DNA of 64,000 nucleotides from Endomychus coccineus. Its lineage: Eukaryota; Arthropoda; Insecta; Coleoptera; Endomychidae. Numbering within the stretch: the first letter of the stretch is position 1; each line of letters starts with the position of its first letter. The notes under the pieces were generated by a model. The model saw only the letters and a list, made by a program, of their open reading frames with translations. It did not search any database and had not been told where the DNA came from. The stretch covers positions 14,113,282-14,177,281 of the forward strand of contig OY294068.1 of NCBI GenBank assembly GCA_958510875.1. The letters run 5' to 3'. This document shows, in pieces, positions 32,815 through 43,999 of the stretch. The position numbers were made by a program, and so were the translations under genes.

Positions 32815-33495
32815 GTGTGTTTCCTTCCAGCTGGAAGACAGCTAGAGTCCAACCAATTCCAAAAAAAAGAAAGAAGACCCTTCCTAAAAATTATAGACCC
32901 ATTGCACTCTTATCTATGATCTCTGAAGTGAACATGGGGAACTTTTACCTGTAGCATTGGATATCTCCAAAGCATTTGACCGAGTCTGGCACCAAAGCCT
33001 TCTTGGGAAATTTCCGTTATATGGTTTGCCGCCTCAAGTTTGCAGCTTTCTATCGAGTTTTCTCTCAGATAGATTACTCCATGTGGTGGTTGACAGAGAA
33101 TCCTCGGATACAACGCCTACCAAGGCTGGTGTTCCACAGGGATCTGTCTTGGCACCAACTTTGTTTTTGCTTCATATAAACGAACTCCTGGAAGTGCTCA
33201 CCTGTCCCGTCCACAGCTTTGCAGATGATGGTACACTTCATACTGCTTTCTCATCTAAAGCCCCTATACCATCCAATGAAGCCAGAGGAGCGAGACAGAA
33301 ACAGGTTGACGCAATTAATAGAGATCTGGCAAAGTTTTTGAAATGGGGATCCGATAATCCAGTAGTGTTTAATACGCTATGCCTATGAAGTCTTTCATAT
33401 CCATGCTCGGGATCACCACCAACAGCACCCTCTCATGAAACAATCATGTTAGTACTTGGGTTCCCAAGGAGGTTACTACTACCCCAAGTCCAGAT
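32815..33495 (+). pseudogene. LINE reverse transcriptase fragment (main family)
   Basis: An RT finger region is recognisable at 32,820-32,920 (LPAGWKTARVQPIPKK-like, then NYRPIALLSMIS). After a deletion the frame at 32,957 reads MDISKAFDRVWHQSLLGK (motif A), LPPQVCSFLSSFLSDR, AGVPQGSVLAPTLFLLHINE (motif B) and SFADDGTLHTAF (FADD catalytic box), 143 codons open. It breaks after NPVVFNT near 33,388 and trails into thumb-like sequence. This is the best-preserved RT core of this LINE in the window, but it is truncated at both ends and internally deleted. Confidence 0.8.
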
Positions 33496-33844
33496 TTTCT
33501 CTTTCTTTCTCTGGGTAAAGTATGAATTATACTTCTATTTCGATAAACGAACGATATTAAATGTGAGCTGTGGATTCACATTTTATAAGTAAGGAAGTAG
33601 TAAATATGTAATTGCATTCCATCATCTAGTAAGGATCTTTTATACGAAAGAAGTACATATTTGTATCCTCGGTTCACACTGACCTGTCGGCATTTCGACA
33701 TAACCTCACTCAGTATTTGGAAGGCACCATCGGTAGAACCCTGGAGTTTTTTCACAGGGTTCAATGACATATCAAATAATAATGCATTATAACCTATCGT
33801 AAGTTTTTTCAATTGTCTCAAATTATGGTATGGTAAGATTTCTC

Positions 33845-33940
33845 TAGACGGACTAAAGACAACAAATAATCCAACAGTTTCGAACGGCTGTTTCGCTCTC
33901 TCGGGCTCATCAGCGGAACGAGTAGGTTGTGGCGTCACAT
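33845..33940 (-). ncRNA. Hammerhead ribozyme candidate
   Basis: On the minus strand: CTGATGA (33,914-33,908), then GCCC-GAGA-GAGC (stem II with one mismatch and a GAGA loop), then GAAACAG, a 10-nt loop, then CTGTT. This gives the core order CUGAUGA, stem II, GAA, stem III (ACAG/CUGU) and a U at the cleavage position. Stem I would be UCC/GGA next to a bulged G, with further pairing ACAAC/GUUGU after an internal loop. This is a type I layout with a minimal stem III, as described for ribozymes in Penelope-like and related retroelements. The fold was made by hand. Confidence 0.45.
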
Positions 33941-34993
33941 GTCGACTATTCCATCTGTGATATAAAATACCTTAGACAGAATTGTCTAGAACTCTTGAGA
34001 AACCTAGTTATGCTTAATGATCGATAATACTCGAATGTCCCCAATTTTGGCAAGACGAAACCAAACAGTATACAAATTATAATGAAACTTAATTTTCTTT
34101 GATTACGCCACCCAAATAACATTGAGAATTAAAGTAGATCAAACGAATCTGAAGATTGGATATTACTCTGGGATTAAGGTCGGAAATGCCTCGAAAACAT
34201 TGTGGTGAATAACAAAAGAATGTCAGCTGCACCAAAATTTTTCTCTCGTTCTGCACATCACTTTCTATGTAATTTAGAATAGTTTGTAAGTCGTATTCGT
34301 GCTAATGCAAATCAAATCATAACCGAAAAGCTCGAATATATTTTAAATGGAGATTCATTATAACGACTTACTTTGTCTTGCAAATGGAAAGAAAATTGTA
34401 AAAGCAAATAATTACTAAGTTGGGAATCTAATGCAGAACAATGCAGTGGTAAAAAACGTTTCCTACTCTCAAGCCTTGTCTTAAGTATATACATTAATAT
34501 TTAATTAATTCCTAACACGAACTTCTCAAGCGAAATCAACTTTCCAATGTAGACAATCGATAACAATCAGTGTTTGATTTTGAAGCGACTTTGTAGACAT
34601 CATAGATTATTATATCTATGCCAGATACAATATCGGCAGATTGAGCTACACCATTTAGATATAAAATGGCTCCATTTATTAGTCTTGTTCATAGATTATT
34701 GAACGTCCATTTGACCCAGCAAAATTATATCAATGAAGTTGAGAAACTCCAGCAAATTGCGTTGAGCAATGGTTACCACAAATCTTTGATCAATAATTTA
34801 ATTTCTAAACAAAAAGGAAATTGAAACGTAGCCAACTAACCAAATTCAATAAAATTCAAAAGTTTCACTTATCATCCTTAATAAATTCCATAATTTGTTT
34901 TTTAATTTTGCAATAAAAAAATCGATTATCTCCCCTTAGTTACATTATTATCTCCAAATAGTATTTAAACAGGCACATTTTGTTTTATAATTA
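33940..34993. other. No recognisable gene
   Basis: AT-rich sequence with short frames only. No motif or repeat that I recognise. Confidence 0.4.
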
Positions 34994-35082
34994 AGTTTAC
35001 TCTGATTATGGGTACTTGGTAGCCGAAACGTCCTGAGTACTTTAATAGTATTTTTAGTGGATAAGGGTGATTATTTCTTATC
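34994..35082 (+). repeat. Short structured repeat A, copy 3
   Basis: GTTTACTCTGATTATGGG, then TACTTGGTAGCCGAAACGTC, AGTACTTTAATAGTATTTTT, and GGATAAGGGTGATTATTTC. The CTGAT(T)A box has one change, while the stem and CGAAACGTCC are well preserved. Confidence 0.75.
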
Positions 35083-36357
35083 TATCGGTTTTTATGGATC
35101 GATTAGTATAATACTCGTGAAAAGTTCCTCGTAGGATGTTCATTTTTAATATATATTTCCAGGCTCCCTACCCCCTTGGAGTAAGAACTAGCCTACTAGT
35201 TTTTTTTTTTCCGTCATTTTGACTGTATGATATTCTCTAAATTCCGTTCATTCGTTATAAAAAACTATGAGCTATGACAAATAGCTGCCCTCAAAACGAA
35301 AATAAGTACACAATTATGATCAAAATTCATTTAGTTGAGCTTCGGGCAAGTATCAATTATAATTCACAGAAATTAGGATTTTTCCCAGAAATCGAGGAAA
35401 CATTTTTCATTTATAGATAAAAAAGTAGTATGGGACATCCGAAATCGAGTGCCCCTACTCATGGATTTTTTCGCAATATCTCGTTTCACAAGAATGAAAA
35501 AGATTTACATAAGACCTATTGCGAAAAAATGAAAAATCGCATCAAGTTTTCCGAAAATTCCGAAAAACCCCAAATATATATTAGTTGAATACTTTTTATC
35601 ACTGATAACGAAATATCTCGTTTCCTTTGCGTTTTTGGCGAAAATTACAAGAAAGAAAAAGTGTTTGGAATGGCGATTTTAACAGTACATCGCTATGGCA
35701 GGATAGAATTTCCCAAGAATTTTCCGGAAAACGAAACTAAATCGTCAAAATATACATAGTAAGATGTACTTTTTTTTCTAAAATGTTGAATATAATGGCT
35801 GCATTCGATTTTTGAATAAAATACAAAAATAAAAAAATGTTTAGAATGCCATTTTTACATGAGACCAAACTCAAGAACATACAAATGTTTGCTAAATTTT
35901 CCAGAAATTGCGAAAAACATCTCGTAATATCCATGTATAATATACTTTTTTTTGGAAAAAAAAATTCTAAGAGCATTTGAATGCCAGATATTTCAAGGTT
36001 TCGAAAAAAAAGTATATTATACATGGATATTACGAGATGTTTTTCGCGATTTCTGGAAAATTTGGAAAAAACGTATATGTTTTTAAAGTTTGGTCTCATG
36101 TAAAAGACATTCTAAAAATTTTTTTGTTTTTGTATTTTTTTCAAATAATCGAGTGTAGGCATTATATTTAACATTTTAGAAAATAAGTACAGATATGACG
36201 GTTCAGTTTCGTTTTCCGGAAAATTCTTGGGAAATTCTATACTGCCATAGCCTATGTATTATAAAATCTCCATTCCAAACACTTTTTCATTCTTGTGATT
36301 CTTTCCAAAAACGCAAAGTAAACGAGATATTGCGAAAAAACCCAATTTTTATATATA

Positions 36358-36960
36358 CAGGTTGTCCTCGAACTGCGTGGCTAAAATAAAACCGAAGATT
36401 CTTTGATTCGAAAAAAAGTTGATGAGCCTTTTTACTTTTGCCTCAAGTGTCTTGTTTAGCCGGTAGAGGGCTTCAAAGTTGCAAAAATAATTTTGTTTTT
36501 TCGGTATAACTTGAGAACGTGATGGAGGACTTTTACAATATTTGGCAGGTGAGTTACTGTCAATAATAGCTGTTTTTGAGAGTGGAGCATAGAGCCTTAG
36601 AGACCATAGAAATGGCTCAAACTAGAGGATGTAACGGGAAAAGTGTCCAGAACTTCTTTGTGGTCAATGTAATTCACTCTATATTATGTAGATAGCTTAT
36701 CAAATCTGAAAACTTTTCTTACTCTTAGAAAATTTTGATAAAATCAACGGATTAGCTTGAAAAAAATAATTTTCGAGTCTCTGCAATTTTGGCTTACTAA
36801 ATTTACTTGATTAAAATAACTTAGTTGCCTTTGCTTTTCTAATGTCATTTTGGCATTTGGAGAATTTATTCTCAAAACTGTCAGTTTTTACTTTGCTTTC
36901 CGTAAAAATTTTATAAAATTATGGTTCAAAATTTCACTAATACTGAAATGGTTAATATCT
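36358..36960. repeat. Left TIR of the mariner-like element
   Basis: About 600 bp, reverse complement of 37,950-38,557 with scattered substitutions. Most Tc1/mariner TIRs are much shorter, so this is an extended-TIR form. Confidence 0.85.
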
Positions 36961-37066
36961 CGGTAAAACACGAATAATAAAAACAATAGAAATGGGGAAA
37001 CGATGTGATTATTTAGGAAAAACAAATGCTAAATTAAAAGAAACAACAAAACTTTTTGGGAAATCG

Positions 37067-37990
37067 CTAAGGCATCAATTGTTCGAAATGTTGCCCATTT
37101 TCCTGAATACACAAATTAATTCGTTTCAAGAAATTGGATTGAACTCTGGCTAGTACTTCAGGATCATTCTTCAATAAATCCGCTTCATGATTAATTCGTT
37201 GCAACAATTCCTCTCGTGTGTTTACTGGAGCTGCATAAACTTTCGACTTCAAAGCGCCCCATAGAAAGAAGTCGCAGGGCGTCAAATCAGGGGAGCGGGC
37301 CGGCCAGTTCACTGGTGCATCGTGTCCTCTACCTATCCAGCGATCTGGATATTCCGCATTCAAATATCGCCTCACAGCTAATGTGAAATGAGGAGGTGCA
37401 CCATCATGGATAAACCAGGCCACGACGAATGTGTAAGGACAAGTCTTCCAACAGTTCAAGTAGCTTTTGTTCCAAAAAGTTCAAGTAGTTCTCCCCGTTC
37501 AATCGATCGGGTATAACGGTAGGGCCAAATCTCGTGAAAGTATCTTCGTCCGTGAACAGAATTCTTCTACAAAAATTGGGGTTTGCGTTTTGTCTTTGGA
37601 CAATAAGCCGACAGAAATCTAGCCGATGACCTGGATCCATGGGCAATAAGTCTTGAACTGTTTTAATATGATAGGGATACAACAGTTCTTCTTTCAGTAC
37701 ATTATGAACTAATGATTTTGAGGCTCCAATACGAAGTCCCAAACGTAGTGTGCTTATCCCAGGTTCAGTTTCAACCGCTTCCAGTATCGCTTCTTCGAGC
37801 TCTAACGTCCTTCTTGTCCGTCTGCGTCCAGTTTCTCTGCGATTTGCTTCAAATTTGCCAGTTTCGCGAAGGTTTGGCGATTTGGAATTCTGCGATGCGG
37901 ATATCTTTCCCTTCTCCGGTCATTGCAACGACAAAGTCCATAAATCAATAACATATCAACCATTTCAGTGTTAGTGAAATTTTGAGCCAT
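37067..37990 (-). pseudogene. Mariner-like transposase, decayed
   Basis: Starts at 37,990 with AQNFTNTEMVDMLLIYGLCR, the N-terminal helix-turn-helix that I recognise as the DUF4817-type domain of insect transposases. After a frameshift it continues (37,742-37,404) with a second HTH region, FCRRILFTDEDTFTR (first catalytic Asp) and LPDRLNGENYLNFLE-like sequence. After another shift (37,459-37,067) it gives FIHDGAPPHFT (second Asp) and WPARSPDLTPCDFFLWGALK (third Asp). About 40 residues normally found between FTR and the GPTVIPDRLNG stretch appear deleted. I count 43 residues between the last two Asp, longer than the DD34D of classical mariner. Two frameshifts and the deletion make it inactive. 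Confidence 0.85.
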
Positions 37991-38557
37991 AATTTTATAA
38001 AATTTTTACGGAAAGCAAAGTAAAAACTGACAGTTTTGAGAATAAATTCTTCGAATGCCAAAATGACATTAGAAAAGCAAAGGCAACTAAGGTATTTTAA
38101 TCAAGTAAAATTAGTAAGCCAAAATTGCAGAGACTCGAAAATTATTTTTTTCAAGCTAATCCGTTGATTTTATCAAAATTTTCTAAGACTAAGACAACTT
38201 TTCAAATTAGATAAGCTATCTACATAAAAAATATCGAGTGAATTACATTGACCACAAAAAAGTTCTGGACACTTTTCCCGTTACATCCTCAAGTTTGAGC
38301 CATTTCTATGGTCTCTAAGGCTCTATGCTCCGCTCTCAAAAACGGATATTATTGACAGTAACTCACCTGCCAAATATTGTAAAAGTCCTCCATCACGTTC
38401 TCAAGTTATACCGAAAAAACAAAATTATTTTTGCAACTTTGAAGCCATCTACCGGCTAAACAAGACACTTGAGGCAAAAGTAAAAAGGCTCATCAACTTT
38501 TTTTCGAATCAAAGAATCTTCGGTTTTATTTTAGCCACGCAGTTCGAGGACACCCTG
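37950..38557. repeat. Right TIR of the mariner-like element
   Basis: Reverse complement of the left TIR. It contains the start of the transposase at 37,990 and its presumed upstream promoter. Confidence 0.85.
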
Positions 38558-38715
38558 TATATCATATATATTTCAATTTTCCCCATCTACCCGGGGGACG
38601 GGTTAGGGTCACTCGATTTCGGATGTCGCATACTACATTTTTATCTATAAATGCGAAATGTTTCCTCGATCTGGAAATTGGCCTGTTTTTGCCTAATTTC
38701 TGTAGACTATTTATT

Positions 38716-39394
38716 ATATGAAGAAAATTTCAATAGGTAAAATATATTCGACAAACTAGGACATCGTTTCATGTATACTTTAGCCAGTGGAATATGAAGG
38801 ATCACACTGATTCAAATATATTCATTACAATTTTATAATGTAACGTAACTAGAACGCACAGGTTTATGTGAAATTGACATTTGTTCTCATCACTAACATA
38901 TCAATGCAACAAGGAGATATATGTATAATATACCATGCCAAAGAACTGGAAAGCTTTGAAATATTTTCCGTAAAGCCGTTGACAATAACTTTGTTTCTTA
39001 GAATCGATAATTAGGTTTCAATGTCAATTGGTTGTTTATTTTATGCTCAAATTAACATGTGTTACTCTTGTGAACAAGTTAACAAGAACTATTGGGAACA
39101 TGGATCCTTCATAATCCCCTACCCTTACATTATCAGTGCTAAGCGCCACTTTATCTTCGACCATAGGCGTATATTCTCACTATTAACCGCCAAAACTTCT
39201 TGTAATAGGCGTTTTAAGAATTTTAACCTACAGTTGAATACTTTAGTTAGTACAATTAAAGAGATTTCTTCAGACTGGCCATCTTAATCCGTCGAAAACG
39301 ATCAAAATTTAAACGTTAATTTCCGTTTTCTTAAGCGATTACAATGATAAACTATAATAAAGTTCACACCACCGTGGATACTCTACGACACTGT
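38716..39394. other. No recognisable gene
   Basis: A plus-strand frame of 88 codons at 39,021 has no known motif. Otherwise AT-rich. Confidence 0.35.
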
Positions 39395-39478
39395 AAATAA
39401 GAAATAATCACCCTTATCCACTAAAAATGTATTTTATTTATTCTATTTTTAGTGGATAAGGGTGATTATTTCTTATTT
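39395..39478. repeat. Repeat A tail-to-tail palindrome
   Basis: Two 34 bp arms (AAATAAGAAATAATCACCC.. and its exact reverse complement) with a 16 bp loop at 39,429-39,444. The arms are the 3' tail of repeat A, joined head to head, so both outer ends are the repeat's own 3' terminus. Confidence 0.9.
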
Positions 39479-39479
39479 A

Positions 39480-40513
39480 TAGCGATTATAATGAGACAAA
39501 ATTAAGTTATAAAGTAGATCTATTGATATATCTGTATCTGAAGACCAACACAATTATTGTTGTTATTCAAATACAAAGAAAATGTTGATACATAGACTTT
39601 GGAAGACTTACAGCATTTGTTAGTGTTATAATATCCAATAAAATCCATTATATGAGCTCGCAATAAGTAGAAAACTAATCAGCGAATTATAATGAAGCAC
39701 TCAAGTCACCCGACGAATAATAATTGTGCCGGTGTTAAGATGGTCACAACAACAAGAAGAAGCGAAGCACGGGTACGACAATACCTATTGCTATGGATAC
39801 CTGTTCGAAACTAAACGACTTTCATGGAAGCGCCGTCTTTTCACCTGCCCAGTTGGTACTCTCAGGTTATTCGCACCTGCCGTTATTTTATTCTATTCGT
39901 CAGATAAAGAAGTATCCACCTAATCCACGAAGAATTCTACCTCTACCGATCTGATCATGTCAGGATATAACGTCTCTTTATGGAGTGGGGCATTTTGAAT
40001 TGTCATATTAGTTAAAACAGCATCGCAATATCACACTTGATGCTAATTGATGGATTAATTAGCTAAAAATATGATAGGAGTGTCATATTTAGTTTGCGGA
40101 ATACAATTTCAAACAAAATTTAACGACTTTGTTTAATAATCACTATCAATATCGGACCTGTATTTGTTGTTAATCTGATCTGTATTCTCGTTACCGTCCC
40201 GAAGAGTCGGAATAAAATAGATATTTTAAAATAAAAGTATGCACTATGTACGTAATTCATTTTATGTTAAGAAATTCTTAAAAATATTTTGCAAACTGGA
40301 AAGAAAGGCACTTAGCTGTTACCTACTTATTTATTTATTTCGGTACATTGTTATTTTAGACTCTACAAATTGCTGCCTTTTGACTTTTATGTGAGGTTAT
40401 ATTAGTATTATATATTTTATATTTAATACGCAAATTAGGATTTTAAACATATTTGTCTATTTGAAACTCCCAAGTTTATCGGTGAAAACAAATAAATTTG
40501 GATGATCTTTGGA
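39480..40513. other. No recognisable gene
   Basis: AT-rich sequence. A 65-codon plus-strand frame at 39,726 has no known motif. Confidence 0.35.
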
Positions 40514-42435
40514 ACACTATAAATAAGAAACAATCACCCTTATCCACTAAGAATACTGTCAAAGTACTTAGGACATTTCAACTAACAAGTAGCCATCAGA
40601 GTAAACTATATAAGATGCTTTTTCCCAATTAGACATAATTTTGCCAATGTTAGTTGTAGGTATTGAAAAAAATTTTGGGAAACGAATTATTTTTTGAATA
40701 CAATTTTTTCAATTTTTATAAAATGCATTGTAAAGGTTTATATAATTAGCATTAAATATTTTGAGGGTTGTGGATCAAAACTTATTTTTATAATTAAATA
40801 TTAAATTATAAATTGTAGGTTTAGAAATATTCATACATGATAAAATTACTGTAATTTTTCAGGTTATTTTAAGAAATTCGGCAAATTATTTTTTACCTGT
40901 ATATTAAAACATGTCATTTAACGGAAATGGTTCATTTATAATAACCAACTTGTACAAAAACTTTTTAACGCAGTTTTTGGTCCAAACTTTGTGATACTTG
41001 GTAAAGCCGGAATGTGGCATCTGATCCAGAGCAATTGTTGATATAATTTAACTTAACTTAATCTTAATGATTCACATACATACTAGATCATTCTACTCGT
41101 AAAAAAATATATTTCGAAAGCAATAGTCTATTGTTTTTTTATTTGTAGATTTAATACTAGGTATATTTTCTTCGGGAATCACGAATGGAAGTTTTCACGC
41201 TTTTTCACCTTTATCTACTGAAAATACTGTTGAAGTATACTGAGGATTTTTCAGCTATTAAGTAGCTATCATCAGAGTAAACTATATTAGACGCTTCTTT
41301 TAATCCGAAATTATTTTTTGAATAAAATTTTATTTATTGTAGCTTGGTTTATTAATTAGAATTTAATTATTCAAATTTCTCGAATTTGGAAGAGATAAAT
41401 TTATATAACAATTACTGTGAAATAATCATTTAATATAGAATTAGAAATTCTAGTCATTCGTTTTTAAATATATTTAGTTTTTTTAGACCAAAAATTTTAT
41501 TTCAATTTTTATAAAATGCATTATAAAAGTTTATATAATTTGAAATAAATATTTTGAGGGTTGTGTTTTGGAATTCACCTTTATAATTAAATATTAAATT
41601 ATAAATTGTAAGATTATGTTATAATATACTATAGTATATTTAAGATATATATTTAATTTAATTTTTCTATTGAAATTTAATTATTAACTTTTGCACACTA
41701 TAAATGAAAAACAATCACCTTTATCCACTGAAAGTACTGTTAAAGTACTGAGGAAATTTCAGCTATTAAGTAGCCATCATCAGAGTAAACTATAAGGGTG
41801 CTTGTTTTGAATCCAAATTTTCAAATAAAATGTTATTCATTGTAGCTGATATATCAGGGTTTATTAATTAGCAATTGAATTGAGTTATTCAAGTTTTCCG
41901 AATTTGAAAGAGCAAATTCTATATAATATTCTATGGAATAATCCTTTAAAATATAGAATTAGAAATTCTAGTTATCCGTTTTTAAATATATTTAGTTTTT
42001 TTAGACAAAAAGTTTAATGTAATTCCAATTTTAATAAAATGCATTATAAAAGTTTATATAATTTAAATGAAATATTTTGAGGGTTATTTTTGGAATTTAT
42101 GTTTATAATTAAATATTAAATTATAAATTGCATCATTAAGAATTTTTATCAATAAAATTATGTTATAATAAACTATAGTATATTTAAGATTTATATTTAA
42201 TTTAATCTTTCTACTGAAATTTAATTATTAATTTCCAATAATTGAATTGATGGTAATATTATCATAATATTCTTCAGGTTGGTTTAAGGAATTCGGCAAT
42301 TTTTTTTCACCTGTATATTAAAAACATGTCTTTTTGAGTATAATTTAACGTCGATGATAATTACCAAATATTTTAAACAAAAACTTTCCAGAGCAGTTTT
42401 TGTTCCAAACTTTGTGAAACTTGGTGAAGCCGGAA
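40514..42435 (-). repeat. Cluster of head-to-tail copies carrying repeat A
   Basis: Repeat A occurs at 40,514-40,610, 41,200-41,290 and 41,699-41,792, all on the minus strand. Each is followed by shared AT-rich sequence (AAAATGCATT..AAA(A/G)GTTTATATAATT, then ATTTTGAGGGTT, then TAATTAAATATTAAATTATA). Copies 1 and 3 also share TTCAGGTT..TTTAAG(A/G)AATTCGGCAA, CACCTGTATATTAAAA-like sequence and CTTGGT(A/G)AAGCCGGAATGTG. The unit is therefore ~500-700 bp long and present as three diverged tandem copies, the middle one shorter. No coding content. Confidence 0.7.
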
Positions 42436-42534
42436 TGTGCTATCTGCTGTTTATGAAGGAATCACGTGACAAGATGCCTAATGAAATTTATTACATGGCG
42501 AACCTAAAGATTTAAATAAAGAGCATAAACTTAC

Positions 42535-43014
42535 ATAAATACCTCTTCCGATAAGTTCCGGTGCAATATAACGCCGTCTATATCCTAATCCAGCACGTTT
42601 TGGCACAGGTTTACGCGGTAAAACTCTCTGATGAGCTCCAATACATGGATAATCCTCGTATCTACCCACGTGTTCTTTATCTAATTTCAGTGCTGCAAAA
42701 ATATGCTTGGGTTCGAACAACGTTATACCTCTTTCATCTACCAAATAATACGGCACTCTTCCCGACATTACATCTCTGGTAGCTTCTTTGGGGAATACGG
42801 AATTGACTCCCACCCCACATACCAACATAGGAATATGCGAAGGTGGTTCCGTTTCAGGTGCATCCGGTTCTGGTTCAGGTTCTGGTACAGGTTCTGGTGC
42901 GGGTGGGCTAGGTTCTCGAGGAGGCGTGTGCGCCCGAGCAGGCCCCTTCGGCACAATACATTCGTGCATCTTGCTTCCTTTCAAATAGACTGGCCTGAAC
43001 AGCATTTTGTACGC
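42535..43014 (-). CDS. Internal coding exon of an unidentified gene (PKE-GRVPY domain)
   Basis: A GC-richer minus-strand frame with strong coding character. It opens at a possible acceptor TTTAAG|GCG (43,014; alternative CATTGCAG at 43,034) and ends at the consensus donor TTTAT|GTAAGT (42,535). Counted from Met at 43,005: residues 1-20 FRPVYLKGSKMHECIVPKG; residues 31-55 a Pro/Glu-rich repeat (PEPVPEPEPEPD); residues 57-112 a domain HIPMLVCGVGVNSVFPKEAT, then RDVMSGRVPYYLVDERGITL and FEPKHIFAALKL; and then a basic tail. The same domain ends the large exon at 60.5-63.5 kb (PKESARGVLAGRVPYVLIDE). It is probably a downstream exon of that gene or of a tandem paralogue. Function unknown. Confidence 0.7.
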
Positions 43015-43289
43015 CTTAAATCGAATATTGCAGCCTGCAATGAACGTATTATGTAGTTGGCAGATCTTTCTTAAAACGTCAGATAAGAGGAATCTGAACG
43101 GGAAATACCGATATGGTGACGCTGAACCGAAAATAAATTGATCTATCTTCCAAAAACTTTTTCTATACGATATAATATTATCGGTTTAGAGGCTAAAGTC
43201 ATTGAGTACAGATTTTTCAAAAACTAGCTTAAAAACTCGTAGTGATTTTCAATAATATTATAATAATAAAGATTCTTGACCCAGTATGA

Positions 43290-43990
43290 ATTATATATAA
43301 AAAATTCTTGGGAAATAGGTCACAATAACACTATGTTTTTAAATTTTTGTCTTTAACAAAAATGTTAATATTTTAAATAAGGAAACCAATTATTATAAAA
43401 GATCTATCCTGGAGATGATTCACATAAAATGTGAATCCAATTCTGTAAATCATAGGACTGACGTTCAAACACTAAGTCATATTTATACTAATTTAATTAA
43501 TTAATATTCTTGCAAATTCCTACTTGAGTTCTTATAATGTTAAAAGTTTATTTTAGGTAGAATTGTCTAAAGTATTTCCCAGAGGCCAGAGACCTTCTTT
43601 TATTACCTAATAAATCATGACATCTGGTTCGTAAATGAACACTTGAGATGGTCTTGTCTGTTGACTGTTAGTCTCTCGTAGACATTTATGAAATTTGGTC
43701 GTATTTGTTGATAATTCTACTAAATAGTGAATTTTTAATATTACGCATTGTAGTAACATTGCTGTGTTATAATTCCGATTTCATGTTTCTGTTCGTTTCG
43801 GCGACGTTGGCATTTAAACGAAATTTGTGCGATAAGGACGCTTTGTATTAATACAATTATTTCTAAGTAATCAGGTTATTGAAGTAATAAGTCTTCTGAT
43901 GATGGTCGTGAGACCGAAACGTACGTAAAGACAACAATTTTAAAACAGAGTGTTATTGTGACCTATTTCCCAGGAATTTTTATATATAAT
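43290..43990 (+). repeat. Structured repeat B, copy 2, with inverted 3' tail
   Basis: The right part (43,640-43,990) matches repeat B copy 1. Its last ~65 bp (AAAGACAACAATTTTAAAAC, then AGTGTTATTGTGACCTATTT and CCCAGGAATTTTTATATA) are present in reverse complement at 43,290-43,357. The unit thus has an inverted copy of its 3' tail at the 5' side, as the PLE copy at 11.3-12.3 kb does. Contains CTTCTGATGATGG-TCGTGA-GACCGAAACGTACG. No protein. Likely a non-autonomous PLE-like element. Confidence 0.65.
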
Positions 43991-43999
43991 AATATTATA

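Larger units (their letters stand above)
36358..38557 (-). mobile_element. IS630-Tc1-mariner transposon with ~600 bp terminal inverted repeats
   Basis: Ends CAGGTTGTCC and GGACACCCTG, flanked by TA on both sides (the expected TA target duplication). The terminal inverted repeats run 36,358-~36,960 and ~37,950-38,557. The inner end of the left TIR includes a copy of the first ~13 codons of the transposase (ATGGTTCAAAATTTCAC), so the TIR reaches into the gene. The transposase is on the minus strand and broken. Total 2.2 kb. Confidence 0.88.
35363..38715. repeat. Fold-back element interrupted by a mariner-like insertion
   Basis: The left arm (35,363-~35,975) is repeated in reverse complement at ~35,985-36,357 and continues at 38,558-38,715. 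Landmarks: ATATCCATGTATAATATACT (35,928) against AGTATATTATACATGGATAT (36,010); TTTCCGGAAAACGAAAC (35,720) against GTTTCGTTTTCCGGAAA (36,207); CATCCGAAATCGAGT (35,437) against ACTCGATTTCGGATG (38,613). The right arm is cut at a TA in TATATA by the 2.2 kb element at 36,358-38,557, so the fold-back is older. No frame with known content. Confidence 0.8.

Noticed and set aside
42561..43056. Plus-strand frames of 66-117 codons over the 42.5-43.0 kb exon, including a Gly-Ser repeat
   Set aside because: They are antisense of the Pro-Glu repeat in the real minus-strand exon.
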